DNA of 64,000 nt from CAZABC01 sp964483405 (GTDB lineage Bacteria > Chloroflexota > Limnocylindria > Limnocylindrales > CSP1-4), in assembly GCA_964483405.1 (NCBI GenBank), contig CAZABC010000001.1:186001-250000 (forward strand). Reading direction: 5' to 3'. Positions within the stretch are counted from its first letter, which is position 1. Every line of letters begins with the position of its first letter. The translations under genes were made by a program, and so were the position numbers. This document shows positions 16,412 to 25,775 of the stretch, piece after piece. The notes beneath the pieces are model-generated. The model did not search any database and was not told the DNA's origin. It saw nothing but the letters and a program-made list of their open reading frames with translations.

Positions 16412-16435
16412 GGCCGGTCCGGCGGCCGGTCCGGT
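16412..16435. repeat. Two 12-base tandem units GGCCGGTCCGG(C/T)
   Basis: Copies at 16412-16423 and 16424-16435 differ at the last base. They sit just upstream of the efp -10 box, where an activator or repressor could bind. Confidence 0.6.
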
Positions 16436-16457
16436 GACCGTTCGGCGGCCCGACGCG

Positions 16458-17693
16458 TCAGCCGACGACGATGACGTCCCGCGGGAAGCGGGTCAGGCGC
16501 TCGACGATCCCGGAAGACGCGTCGAGGTGGACGAGGTCCTCGATCCTGACGCCGGTCTCGCCCTCGAGATAGACGCCCGGCTCGACCGAGAAGACGGTCG
16601 GGCTCGGCAGTGGGTCGTCCGATGCCCGGCGACCGAGCGACGGCCGCTCGTGGGTCGCGAGGCCGATCCCGTGGCCGGTCCCGTGGCCGAACCGCTCGCC
16701 GTGGCCGGCGGCCTCGATGACGTCGCGCGCGACGGCATCGATCGCCTTGCCGCTCGGGAGCGGGCCGCCGGACGTCGCGAAGCTCGCCACGGCCGCCTCG
16801 AGCGCCCCGATGGCCGCCCGTTGCGCGGCCGCCACGAGCTCGTAGACCTCGAGGTCGCGGGCCGTCGGCTCGCCGACGAAGAGGGTCCGGGTCATGTCGC
16901 TCCGGTAGCCGGCGACCTGGGCCCCGAAGTCGAACAGCAGCACCGCGCCGTCGAGCACCGGCCGGTCACCCGGCGAGCCGTGCGGCAACGCGGCCTCGGG
17001 GCCCGCGAGGCAGGCCACGTCGAAGGCGAGCGCCTCGGCGCCGGCGGTCCGCATCGCCCACTCGAGCCGGAGGGCGAGGTCCCGTTCGATGGCTCCGGTC
17101 TCGATGGCCGGCAGGATGGTCGCCAGCGCCCGGTCGGCGACGCCGCACGCGGCGGCGATCCGCTCGACCTCGGCCGGCTCCTTGACCGCCCGGTCGGCCT
17201 CGAGCCAGCCGTCGACCGCGACGAGCTCGGCCCCGGGGGCCGCGGCGGCGAGCCGCTCCCAGGTGGCGTGCGCCAGCGCCTCGGCCTCGACCGCGACCCG
17301 CCGAGCCCCGATCGAGGCGAGGAGCTCCGGCCACCGTTCCGGCAGGTCGCCATAGACCGGCTCGATCCGCGCGTCGGGCGCCTCCCGGGCGGCCTGGACC
17401 GCGTATCGGCTGTCGGCGAAGAGGACGACCGCCTCCGAACCGACGAGGAACTGGCCCGAGACGCCGGCCACCTTCTCCTCGCCGTTCCCGAGCGCGAAGC
17501 CGGTCAGGTAGCGGGCGTGGTCCGGCCTGACCCCGAAGTACGCGTCCATGCCCGAGGTGGCCAGCCGGCTCCGCACCCGGTCGAGCCGGGCCGGGCGGGC
17601 GGCCCGATCGGCCTCGACCCAGCGGGCGTGGTCGGCGGCGGTGGGCGGGGACCCGAGGTCGGCCGGGTCGGGCCAGTGCGGTCGGCGGCTCAT
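16458..17693 (-). CDS. M24 family Xaa-Pro aminopeptidase
   Basis: Dinuclear metallopeptidase removing N-terminal residues before proline, or a related creatinase-fold dipeptidase. All metal ligands are visible: D255 (LLFDFGAQ), D266 (YRSDMTRT), H341 (HGTGHGIGL), E371 (SVEPGVYLEG) and E385 (GVRIEDLVHL). The N-terminal creatinase domain covers about 35-165. 411 residues. It has its own -10-like box. In many bacteria such a peptidase gene lies directly before efp, as here. Confidence 0.9.
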   Translation of the reverse strand: MSRRPHWPDPADLGSPPTAADHARWVEADRAARPARLDRVRSRLATSGMDAYFGVRPDHARYLTGFALGNGEEKVAGVSGQFLVGSEAVVLFADSRYAVQAAREAPDARIEPVYGDLPERWPELLASIGARRVAVEAEALAHATWERLAAAAPGAELVAVDGWLEADRAVKEPAEVERIAAACGVADRALATILPAIETGAIERDLALRLEWAMRTAGAEALAFDVACLAGPEAALPHGSPGDRPVLDGAVLLFDFGAQVAGYRSDMTRTLFVGEPTARDLEVYELVAAAQRAAIGALEAAVASFATSGGPLPSGKAIDAVARDVIEAAGHGERFGHGTGHGIGLATHERPSLGRRASDDPLPSPTVFSVEPGVYLEGETGVRIEDLVHLDASSGIVERLTRFPRDVIVVG

Positions 17694-17705
17694 CGGCCAA
17701 TCATC
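17694..17705 (-). promoter_or_regulatory. -10-like box for a leaderless peptidase gene
   Basis: GATGAT (17700-17705), six bases, then ATG 17691-17693. No Shine-Dalgarno sequence is visible. Confidence 0.35.
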
Positions 17706-17753
17706 GCCGACCGGGGTCCGCCGCGCGGCCCTCTGGCCCGAGACGACGCCAGC

Positions 17754-19223
17754 CTACAGGTAGCCGTACTTGCGGAGGTTCGCGTTGTGCTCGGCGAACG
17801 TCTTCGCGAAGGCGTGCTTGCCGCCCGAGTCCGGGATGAGGACGAAGTAGAAGTAGCCGGCCTCGGTGTCGGGCGCGAGCGCCGCATCGATCGACTTGGC
17901 CGTGGGCGAGAGGATCGGCGCGGGCGGCATGCCGCGGACCTGGTAGCTCTGGTACTGCTGGAGGTCTTCGCTGACCGCGATGTCCCCGAGGGCACCGCCC
18001 GGCGGGTTCCAGAACGAGAACTCCTTCCAGCGCTCGAACTCGAGGTCGCGCAGCTGCATCGTGTCGACCGCGTAGATGACCGTCGGATCGGCGTTGAAGA
18101 TGAACGGACGGGTCGTCCGCCGGTTCTCGTAGACGCCGGCGATGAGCGGCCGCTCCTCGTCGAGCTTCGCCTCGGCCTCGACGACCGACGCGAGGGTCAG
18201 GACCTCGTAGAAGCTGAGCTCGCGCTCCGCCGGGACCTCCATCCGCGCCGGCCCGACCTCGTCGTAGAACTCCTGGAGGAGCATCCGGATCAGGTCGTCG
18301 GCCGTCGTCGGGTCCTCGTCGTCCACTCGCAGCGTGTACGTCGCGGGGTAGAGGAAGCCCTCGAGGGTCGCGCCCTCGGGCAGCTCGAGCCAGGGGAAGT
18401 CGGCAAGGAGCGCCGCCGGGGGCCTGGTCGCGATGTCGTAGAACTCGCGCGGGTCCACCTTCGAGTCGGTGATCTGCAGCTTCGCCGTCATCTGCTCGAG
18501 CCGGAGGCCCTCACGGAACGTCACCTTGGTGGTGACCATGACGACCCGGTTCTCGACCAGCCCGTTGACGACCTCCGTCGGCGTCATGTCACGGCGGAGG
18601 GTGAACGTGCCCGCGGTCAGCTTCTCGGCCAGGCCGTCCTCCATCGCCGCGAACTCGAACGCCGGCCGCGACGAGAGGAGATCGGCCGCGGCGAGGCGAT
18701 CGCCGACCGCCGCGACCGTGTCGCCCGACAGGACCTCGAACGCGACCTCGGATGGATCGTCGCTCGCCGGCGTCACGAGATCGTCGGCGAGCTGCTCCGC
18801 GACGAAGTCGCCGACGAGCGGCAGCCGCCAGGTCGCCGGGTTGTCCATCGCCCAGCTCGCGACCGCCGCGGACGCGAGCGGCCGGAACACGGTGAGCGAG
18901 AGGACGCCGACGAGCACCGCGAGGACGCCGACGAAGATGCCGAACCGGAGCAGGCCGTGCCCGTCGTGCGGATCGGACCGCCGGCGGGGCGGCCGCGGCA
19001 ACGTCTGGGCCCGGTCGGGGCGCTGCGGTGCGGGGTAGGCGGGCTTGCCAGCCACCGCGGGTCTGGCCGACGCGACGCGCCTGCCCGACGCCGGCCGCTC
19101 GGCCGATGTCGGAGGCCTCGACGGCGGCGGAGTGACCGGGCGATGGGTCGACGGCTCGCCGGGCCTGAGCGGATGGGCCTGCGATCGCTCGTCGCGCGGG
19201 CCGTTCCCGCCACGCACGCTCAT
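17754..19223 (-). CDS. mltG: Endolytic murein transglycosylase MltG (YceG family)
   Basis: Membrane-anchored lytic transglycosylase that cuts nascent glycan strands. A Pro/Arg-rich cytoplasmic tail of about 90 residues precedes the membrane helix (about 93-115). The extracellular YceG domain follows, with catalytic Glu349 in LASVVEAEAK and the downstream NADPTVIYA and GYFYFVLIPDSGGKHAFAK motifs. The ATG overlaps the ruvX stop as ATGA. 489 residues. Its presence indicates that the organism makes peptidoglycan. Confidence 0.93.
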   Translation of the reverse strand: MSVRGGNGPRDERSQAHPLRPGEPSTHRPVTPPPSRPPTSAERPASGRRVASARPAVAGKPAYPAPQRPDRAQTLPRPPRRRSDPHDGHGLLRFGIFVGVLAVLVGVLSLTVFRPLASAAVASWAMDNPATWRLPLVGDFVAEQLADDLVTPASDDPSEVAFEVLSGDTVAAVGDRLAAADLLSSRPAFEFAAMEDGLAEKLTAGTFTLRRDMTPTEVVNGLVENRVVMVTTKVTFREGLRLEQMTAKLQITDSKVDPREFYDIATRPPAALLADFPWLELPEGATLEGFLYPATYTLRVDDEDPTTADDLIRMLLQEFYDEVGPARMEVPAERELSFYEVLTLASVVEAEAKLDEERPLIAGVYENRRTTRPFIFNADPTVIYAVDTMQLRDLEFERWKEFSFWNPPGGALGDIAVSEDLQQYQSYQVRGMPPAPILSPTAKSIDAALAPDTEAGYFYFVLIPDSGGKHAFAKTFAEHNANLRKYGYL

Positions 19224-19690
19224 GCTCGCCCGCCCGTCGCCGCCGCGCGTCGCGCGTCGAGCTCGTCCTGGAGGATGATCGCGGCCGCCTCGCGGTCGAT
19301 CCGGGCCCGGTAGGCCTCGCGCTGGGTCGCCGTCGGCGGCCCGCCGGACCGACCGCGCGGCATCGGCCCGACACGCTGCTCGGCAAGATGGCTCGTCAGC
19401 CGCTCGTCGCGGAAGGTGACCCGGAGCGACGTCGGGACGAGCGCCGCCGACACCCAGTCGCGGGTGAGCCGCGCCTGCTCGCCCTCGCCACCGCCCATGT
19501 CGAGCGGCAGCCCGACGACGAGCACCTCGGCGTCGTGCTCGTCCGCCAGGCGCACGATGGCCGCCGCGTCGACCGCGGGATCGGTCGCCCGGCGGAGCGT
19601 CGTCAGCGGCATCGCCCGACCGCCGTCGAGGTCCGCCACCGCGACGCCGATCCGGCGCTGCCCGAGGTCGAGCCCGAGGATGCGGGTCAC
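19220..19690 (-). CDS. ruvX: Holliday junction resolvase-like / pre-16S rRNA nuclease (YqgF)
   Basis: RNase H-fold protein. RILGLDLGQRRIGVAVAD provides the first catalytic Asp, VGLPLDMGGG the second conserved region, and DERLTS the third. The family matures 16S rRNA ends in E. coli and has been proposed to resolve Holliday junctions. The GTG start overlaps the upstream stop as GTGA. The alaS...ruvX-mltG order is widespread. 156 residues. Confidence 0.9.
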   Translation of the reverse strand: MTRILGLDLGQRRIGVAVADLDGGRAMPLTTLRRATDPAVDAAAIVRLADEHDAEVLVVGLPLDMGGGEGEQARLTRDWVSAALVPTSLRVTFRDERLTSHLAEQRVGPMPRGRSGGPPTATQREAYRARIDREAAAIILQDELDARRAAATGGRA

Positions 19691-21450
19691 GAGGACGGGC
19701 TCTCCGAGGGGCGCGCCGACGGCTCACCCGGCGACAGCGAGGCGCCGGGGCTGGCCTCGGGGACGACCGTCTCCTCGACGACGAAGTCGACGCGGGCATC
19801 GAAGGTCGGGATCGTCGTGACCCAGTCGGGCCACAGCGTGATGTCGACCGCGCCGTAGGGCTCGAGGATGGCCCGTGTCTCGTCCTCGGTCTTGCCGAGG
19901 ATCTGCGCCTCGAGTTCGGCGGCGTCCACGATCCGGACCTGGAGGCCGGATGCCGAGGTCGGGAAGACGATCGTCTGGCCGACCACGGTCGGCGTCCCGA
20001 CCGAGGTCTCGATCGAGTCGGCGACGAGCGCGTAACCCGGCTCCACGCTCGTCCGGAGGCGGTCTTCGGCGACCTGGCCGAGCGACGCCTCGTCGACCGC
20101 GGTCGCCGTGCCGGTCGCGCTGGCGGACAGGGTGAAGGTCGTGACCTCCTGGCCGACGAGGCCGGCCGGGTCGGGGTCGTACGTCGGTTCGCCGAGGACG
20201 CCGGTCTCGGGGAAGACGGTCAGGTCGGCGGCGACGGCGTCGGGGTCCTCGAGCTCGGCGGCGAAGGCGGCCGCCAGCTGCTCGTCGAGGGCCTTCATGG
20301 CGGCGTCGACGTCGGCCTGGGTGACCCGCGGGAACGTCTCCCGGGTGCCGCCGGTCGTCGCCTCGCGGTTGGTGACGCGGACGACCACCCGGTTGAGGCT
20401 CGGCGGGACGACGGTGATCGTCCCGGCCGCGACGTTGCCGGACGGACCGGCCTGCACGGCGACGACGCCGACGTCACGGCTCTGGCAGGCGAGCTGGGTC
20501 CCTTCGAGGATGGCCACGGGGAGGAAGACGCCGTCGGTCGTGGCGAATGTGACGCCGGACGCCGTCCGGACGACCGCGCCGGCGGCGATCGTGTACGCCT
20601 CGGTCGGATCGCAGTTCGTCCACCGGACCGTGCCGGTCGCCTTCGTCTCCTCGACCCGCTGCCCGGTCGCCTCGAACGTCCCGGACGCCTCCACGTCGAT
20701 CGAGACGACGACGGCCGGGACGACGCCGGCGGCCGCGTCGACCTCGGTCGCTTCGGGGTCGGCGGTGACGGTGACCTCGATCGGCCCCAGCGGCTCGACC
20801 CGCGGCGTGAGGACGACCGACGCCGAGGGCAGGTAGAGCCAGGCGATGACCGCGCCGACGCCGACGGCCGCGAGGAGGAGCACGAGGAGGCTCAGGAGGA
20901 TCCCGCGGCCGGCCCGGCCGCTGCGCCGGGTCGTCGGGCCGGGGGTCGGTGCGGCCGCGCCGGCGGCGCTCGCCGAGCGGGGACGCAGGTCCTCGGACGT
21001 GGGGGGCGGCGAGGTAGGCGACGCCGGGGCGGGCCTCGCCCCGGCGGTTCCGGGGCCCGTGGTCAGCGATCCGACGGCCGACCCGGGTCCGGCCACGACG
21101 GCTGCGGCGCCACCGGCGGCCGCGGCGACACCGCCGATGCCGGCCTCTGGACCGGGGCCCGGCGTGGCGCCGAGGGCCGCCTCGGCCTCTCCGACCGTCG
21201 CGAACGACTCGAGGCCCGCGGCGGCGGCGAGCGAGCGCGAGGCCGTGTCCGGGGTCACGACGGCGAGCCGCCGGCCATTGACGGCGGCGTCGCGGGCGAG
21301 GAGGCGGAAGTTCATCCGCGACGTCGCGATGCGCGATCCGGGCGGCACGACGAGGACGACGCGCGTCTCGACCGCGCCGCGGACGCGAGCCGCGGCCGAG
21401 GTGATCTCGTCGTCGACGTCGAGGAAGATCGTGGTCACGGATCCAGGCAT
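19687..21450 (-). CDS. Membrane protein with baseplate-J-like extracytoplasmic domain
   Basis: 587 residues in three parts. An N-terminal cytoplasmic alpha/beta domain (about 1-92; DVDDEITSAAARVRGA, VVLVVPPGS) is joined by an Ala/Gly/Pro linker (about 95-180) to one membrane helix (183-205). A beta-rich ectodomain with conserved Asn/Thr/Val repeats then ends in a Ser/Pro tail. The ectodomain resembles proteins annotated 'baseplate J/gp47-like' in Chloroflexota and candidate-phylum genomes. There are no phage genes around, so a virion role is unlikely. It follows an FtsA-like gene by seven bases and is coupled to ruvX, suggesting an envelope or division role. Confidence 0.65.
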   Translation of the reverse strand: MPGSVTTIFLDVDDEITSAAARVRGAVETRVVLVVPPGSRIATSRMNFRLLARDAAVNGRRLAVVTPDTASRSLAAAAGLESFATVGEAEAALGATPGPGPEAGIGGVAAAAGGAAAVVAGPGSAVGSLTTGPGTAGARPAPASPTSPPPTSEDLRPRSASAAGAAAPTPGPTTRRSGRAGRGILLSLLVLLLAAVGVGAVIAWLYLPSASVVLTPRVEPLGPIEVTVTADPEATEVDAAAGVVPAVVVSIDVEASGTFEATGQRVEETKATGTVRWTNCDPTEAYTIAAGAVVRTASGVTFATTDGVFLPVAILEGTQLACQSRDVGVVAVQAGPSGNVAAGTITVVPPSLNRVVVRVTNREATTGGTRETFPRVTQADVDAAMKALDEQLAAAFAAELEDPDAVAADLTVFPETGVLGEPTYDPDPAGLVGQEVTTFTLSASATGTATAVDEASLGQVAEDRLRTSVEPGYALVADSIETSVGTPTVVGQTIVFPTSASGLQVRIVDAAELEAQILGKTEDETRAILEPYGAVDITLWPDWVTTIPTFDARVDFVVEETVVPEASPGASLSPGEPSARPSESPSS

Positions 21451-21457
21451 CGGCGGC

Positions 21458-22720
21458 TCAGATCTTCATCGCCCGCAGGACCTTGCGGAGCGCCTGGTCG
21501 AGGGCCCCGTCGTCGCCCTGCATCTCGATGGCCTGGTAGGCGAGTCCGAGCGGCGTGACGTCCTGCTGATCGACGAGCAGCTGGGTGGCGTCGGTGATCG
21601 AGGTCACCTGGTCGGGCGCCATCACCGTCACCTCGGGCCGGCGCGCGAACGGCAGCCGCTTCCAGAACCGCACGTCCTCGAGACAGGCCGCGATCTCGGG
21701 CAGCCGCGATCCGCCGCCACAGAGATAGACGCGGCCCGGCAGGAGGTCGCCGCCGGATAGCTCCTCGGTCACCAGCTCGACGCCGGCGGCCCACACGTCG
21801 ATGTCGTCGGCGACGATCCGGGCGACCGCCTCGCGGTCCTCGACCGGGAGCCCGCGGGCGTAGTCGACCTTGAGGGCCTCGGCGCGCGGGAACGGCAGGT
21901 CGAGCCGGTCGGCGATCGACTTCGTGAACGCCCGACCGCCGAGGGCGAACATCCGGGTCCCCTCGATCCCGCCCTGGCGGACGAGGGCGACGTCGGTCGT
22001 GCCGCCGCCGATGTCGATGAAGACCGCGCCGGCCTGCCGGACCTGCTCGGCCCCGAGGACCCGGGCGACGGCGTATGGCTCGGCGACGATCTCGAGCAGC
22101 TCGAGGTCGAGCTGGGCGGCGACCGTCTGGAGCGCGCCGAGATGGACGAGCGGAGCGAACGCGTTGAAGATGCTGATCTGGACGTGGCGGCCCTGGAACC
22201 CGGCCGGGTTGGTCAGCGGGTAGCCGTCGATCGAGGCGCCGGTGATCGCCGCGTGGACGAGCCGGACATCGACCTGCGGCAGGCCCGTCTCCCAGGTGAT
22301 CGACCGCTCCGCCTCGCGGAGCGCTTCCCGCTGGACCCCGTCGATCAGCTTCTGGAGCTCCTGGTCGGCGATCGGCTGGTCGGGTCGCTTGCGCTCCTGG
22401 GTATGGGTCGTCGTGAAGCCCTTGACGAGCTCGCCGGCGATGCCGATGACGACCTGGGTCGGCCGGAAGCCGGCCATCTCCTCGGCTTCCTGGAGCGCGA
22501 CGGCGCAGTTATCGACGACGGCGGCGATGTCGGCCACGGTCCCCGACTGCATGTGGGCGAGGCCCTGGCGCTTCCGCCCGACGCCGCGGACCGTGCCGTG
22601 GCCACCGGCGTCGATCTCGAAGACGAGCGCCTTGGCGAACTCGGTGCCGACGTCGAGCGCCGTGCAGGCAGTCAGCTCGTCGCCCGACTCGCGCCCCCAG
22701 ATCCGCCGCCAGAACGCCAT
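21458..22720 (-). CDS. FtsA/PilM-like actin-fold ATPase
   Basis: 420 residues with the actin/Hsp70 nucleotide signatures: ALDVGTEFAKALVFE (phosphate 1), FIDIGGGTTDVALV (phosphate 2) and LCGGGSRLPEI (adenosine). An SHS2-type insertion (VVIGIAGELVKGF through the VHAAITGASIDG region) is as in FtsA. Both ends could be amphipathic membrane anchors (MAFWRRIWGRE; ALRKVLRAMKI). It begins immediately after the alaS stop and precedes the baseplate-J-like membrane gene. No ftsZ or type IV pilus genes are nearby, so FtsA versus PilM is unresolved. Confidence 0.75.
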   Translation of the reverse strand: MAFWRRIWGRESGDELTACTALDVGTEFAKALVFEIDAGGHGTVRGVGRKRQGLAHMQSGTVADIAAVVDNCAVALQEAEEMAGFRPTQVVIGIAGELVKGFTTTHTQERKRPDQPIADQELQKLIDGVQREALREAERSITWETGLPQVDVRLVHAAITGASIDGYPLTNPAGFQGRHVQISIFNAFAPLVHLGALQTVAAQLDLELLEIVAEPYAVARVLGAEQVRQAGAVFIDIGGGTTDVALVRQGGIEGTRMFALGGRAFTKSIADRLDLPFPRAEALKVDYARGLPVEDREAVARIVADDIDVWAAGVELVTEELSGGDLLPGRVYLCGGGSRLPEIAACLEDVRFWKRLPFARRPEVTVMAPDQVTSITDATQLLVDQQDVTPLGLAYQAIEMQGDDGALDQALRKVLRAMKI

Positions 22721-25516
22721 CTAGGCCTCCGCCCCGACCGTCCGCAGGGCGTCCTCGATCGCGGCCAGCGCCGCCGGGATCCCGTTGCGGCGGCCGCCCT
22801 TGCCCTGGGCCATCTCGGGGCGGCCACCGCCACGCCCGCCGATCTCGACGATCGCCCGCCGGACGAGGTCGCCGGCCGACACGCCCCGGGCGACGAGGTC
22901 GTCGCTGACGGTCACGAAGAGCCCCGGCTCGTCGGCCTCGAGGGCGAGGGCGATGACACCGCTGCCGAGGACGCCGCGGAGGTCCTTCGCCGCGCCCTTG
23001 AGCGCCTCGATCGACTCGTACGGCGCCGCCGCCGCGACGAGCCGGACGCCGGGTGCGACCTCGGTCGCCCCCGCCGCGAGGTCGGCGGGCCTGGGGAGCG
23101 CCGCTCCCCCGCCCTCCCGCAGGCGGCGCTTCGTCTCGCGAAGCTCGGCCTGGAGGGCCGCCACCCGCTCCTCGACCGCGTCGATCGAGGTCGCCCCGAC
23201 GAGCGCCGCCACGCGCTCGAGCCGGGCGAACCGCTCCGCGACGAGCGCCTCGGCGGCCTCGCCCGTCACGGCCTCGATCCGCCGCATCCCCGAGCCGATG
23301 CTCCGCTCGCCGGTGATGAAGAAGCCGCCGATCTGGCCGGTCGCCCGGCAATGCGTCCCGCCGCAGAGCTCGTGGCTGTAGCCCTCGACCCGGATTGTCC
23401 GGACGGTCTCGCCGTACTTCTCGTCGAAGAAGGCGTCGGCGCCGGCGTCGATCGCCTCGCGCATCGACATGTAGGCGATGCTCACCGGGCGGTCCTCGCG
23501 GATGACCCGGCGGGCCTCGGTCTCGATCGCCGCCTTCTCATCGTCGGTCAGGGCGCGGTCGAGCGGGTAATCGAAGCGCAGGTAGTCCGGGTGGACGAGC
23601 GAACCCGCCTGGCGGGCCGAGTCGCCGACGACGTTCCGGAGCGCCCGGTGGAGGACGTGGGTGCCGGTGTGGTTCCGCATCGTCCGGGCCCGGCGGTCCG
23701 CGTCGACGACCGCGGTGACCGTCTGGCCGACATGGAGCCGGCCGTGGAGCAGGCCCCGATGGACGGTGAGACCGCCGACCGGCCTCTGGGTGTCGAGGAC
23801 CGTGAAGGCGAGCTGGCCGTGCGCGCCGTCGAGGCGGAGCTCACCGCGGTCGCCGACCTGGCCGCCACCCTCGGCGTAGAACGGCGTCCGGTCGAGGACG
23901 ATCTCGGCCTCGGCGCCGGCCGGCTCGCGAAGCTCGACCTCGGGCACCGCCTCGAGGTCCTGGTAGAGGACGCCGTCGCGGACGATCGCGAGGATCGTGC
24001 CGTCCGCCGTCGTCGTCTCGTAGCCGAGGAACGCGGTGTCGCCGACTCGGGCCTGGATGCCGGCGTAGACCTGGCTCAGCTCGGCATGCCTGGCGAGCTC
24101 GGCCTTCCTGCCCGAGCGGCTCCGCTCGCGCTGCTCGGCGAGCGCGGCGTCGAAGCCCGGCCGGTCGACGCGGACGCCGTACTCGGCCGCGAGCTCGATG
24201 GTCAGGTCGACCGGGAAGCCGTAGGTGTCGTGGAGCCGGAAGGCGACCGCACCCGGGAGCACCGGCGCGGCGTCGGGCAACGTCTCCTCGCGGCGGCCGA
24301 CCTCACGGTCCGCGGAAGTGAGCGGGATGAGCGCCTCCTCGAGCTGCTCGGTGCCGGCGTCGAGGGTCCGGGCGAACTGCTGCTCCTCGCGGACGATCGC
24401 CCCGAGGATCTCGGAGCGACGCTCGGCGAGGTGCGGGAAGGCGCCGGCCATCAGGTCGATGACGACCGCGGCGGTCTCGTGGAGGAACGGCTCGCGCCGG
24501 CCGAGGAGCCGGCCGTGGCGGACGGCCCGCCGGAGGATCCGCCGCAGGACGTAGCCGCGACCCTCGTTCGACGGGAGCACGCCGTCGCCGATGAGGAACG
24601 TCACGGCCCGGCTGTGGTCGGCGATCACCTGGTAGCTGAACCGCTCGGCCTCGAAGCCGTCGGGGTCGTGGCCGAGGAGCTCGCGCATCCGGGCATGGAT
24701 CGGGACGAACAGGTCGGTGTCGTAGTTGCTCGGGACCTGCTGGAGGACGCTCGCCAGGCGCTCGAGGCCCATCCCGGTGTCGACGCCGGGCGCCGGCAGC
24801 GGAGTCAGGCTGCGGTCGAGATGGAGCTCGAACTCCATGAAGACGAGGTTCCAGATCTCGAGCCAGCGCGGACAGGTCTCGGAGTGGTCCGGCGTGCAGT
24901 GCTCGCCCTCCGAGAACTCGGCGCCGCGGTCGAAGTGGATCTCCGAGCACGGGCCGCAGGGGCCCGTGTCGGCCATCCGCCAGAAGTTCTTCTCGTCGCC
25001 CTTCGAGAAGTCGCCCCAGCGGGCGATCCGCTCGAGCGGCAGGCCGATCTCATCGCGCCACACCCCGTAGGCGAGGTCGTCGGTCGAGTACGTCGTCGCG
25101 GCGAGCCGGTCCGCGGGGATGCCGAGGTCGCGGGTCAGGAACTCCCAGGCCCAGTGGATCGCCTCGCGCTTGAAGTAGTCACCGAAGCTCCAGTTGCCGA
25201 GCATCTCGAAGAGGGTGTGGTGGCGCGGCGTGCGGCCGACCTCCTCGAAGTCGTTGTGCTTGCCAGCGACGCGGAGGCAGCGCTGGTAGTCGACCGCCCG
25301 GACGTAGCTCCGCTTCTCGGCGCCGGTCAGGGCGTCCTTGAACTGGACCATCCCCGAGTTCGTGAACAGCAGCGTCTGGTCGCCGGCCGGGACGAGGCTG
25401 GCGCTCGGGACGACCTCGTGGCCGCGCTCGGCGAAGAACTCGACGAAGCGGCGGCGGATCTCGTCGGCGGGCAGCGCGACGATCCGCGGGTCGTGGCGGA
25501 GCGCGGGGTTCGGCAT
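22721..25516 (-). CDS. alaS: Alanine-tRNA ligase
   Basis: Charges tRNA-Ala. The aminoacylation core includes HTLFEMLGNWSFGDYFK and the editing domain has the zinc-binding NHTGTHVLHRALR and ELCGGTHCRATG. A C-terminal coiled/DHHA1-like region carries GRGGGRPEMAQGKG. 931 residues, slightly longer than usual. ATG 25516 is eight bases after a TACCAT box and has no Shine-Dalgarno sequence; upstream in-frame sequence to 25630 is non-family. It leads the alaS-ftsA-like-bpJ-ruvX-mltG run. Confidence 0.95.
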   Translation of the reverse strand: MPNPALRHDPRIVALPADEIRRRFVEFFAERGHEVVPSASLVPAGDQTLLFTNSGMVQFKDALTGAEKRSYVRAVDYQRCLRVAGKHNDFEEVGRTPRHHTLFEMLGNWSFGDYFKREAIHWAWEFLTRDLGIPADRLAATTYSTDDLAYGVWRDEIGLPLERIARWGDFSKGDEKNFWRMADTGPCGPCSEIHFDRGAEFSEGEHCTPDHSETCPRWLEIWNLVFMEFELHLDRSLTPLPAPGVDTGMGLERLASVLQQVPSNYDTDLFVPIHARMRELLGHDPDGFEAERFSYQVIADHSRAVTFLIGDGVLPSNEGRGYVLRRILRRAVRHGRLLGRREPFLHETAAVVIDLMAGAFPHLAERRSEILGAIVREEQQFARTLDAGTEQLEEALIPLTSADREVGRREETLPDAAPVLPGAVAFRLHDTYGFPVDLTIELAAEYGVRVDRPGFDAALAEQRERSRSGRKAELARHAELSQVYAGIQARVGDTAFLGYETTTADGTILAIVRDGVLYQDLEAVPEVELREPAGAEAEIVLDRTPFYAEGGGQVGDRGELRLDGAHGQLAFTVLDTQRPVGGLTVHRGLLHGRLHVGQTVTAVVDADRRARTMRNHTGTHVLHRALRNVVGDSARQAGSLVHPDYLRFDYPLDRALTDDEKAAIETEARRVIREDRPVSIAYMSMREAIDAGADAFFDEKYGETVRTIRVEGYSHELCGGTHCRATGQIGGFFITGERSIGSGMRRIEAVTGEAAEALVAERFARLERVAALVGATSIDAVEERVAALQAELRETKRRLREGGGAALPRPADLAAGATEVAPGVRLVAAAAPYESIEALKGAAKDLRGVLGSGVIALALEADEPGLFVTVSDDLVARGVSAGDLVRRAIVEIGGRGGGRPEMAQGKGGRRNGIPAALAAIEDALRTVGAEA

Positions 25517-25530
25517 CGGCGGCAATGGTA
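25517..25530 (-). promoter_or_regulatory. -10-like TACCAT box close to the alaS start
   Basis: Hexamer 25525-25530 and eight bases to the ATG, predicting a leader of about two bases. Confidence 0.4.
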
Positions 25531-25775
25531 CCGGAGCCTGCCGGTCGGGCGGGCCGGTGGGACCCGGCGCGGCCACTCGCCGGCGAACGCGACACTCGAC
25601 CAGCCACCGCCCGCCCGGGGCGTCACCCACCCGATGCGCCGCGATGATCGGCGGAACCTGCTGCCCATCGGCACTTGTGCAGGCGGGCGTCCTCCGACGA
25701 CGCTCCGCCTATCGCAGCTCAGGGTATCCGGCGCGGCGCGCGTCCCACCGCAACCGAGACTGGAGGGAACGCGTC
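25531..25775. other. Divergent intergenic region between alaS and the Tat-repeat protein gene
   Basis: About 245 bases. Contains a 10-base palindrome GCACTTGTGC (25671-25680) and, just before the rightward gene, the Shine-Dalgarno GGAGGG. I could not single out a rightward -10 box; GGTATCC near 25733-25739 is the nearest candidate. No RNA gene is seen. Confidence 0.5.

Noticed and set aside
16412..16435. Possible CRISPR-like or minisatellite array
   Set aside because: Only two adjacent 12-base units with no spacers.
19687..21450. Prophage remnant suggested by a 'baseplate J-like' domain
   Set aside because: No other phage genes, a membrane helix and long linker, and it is coupled to ruvX and mltG.
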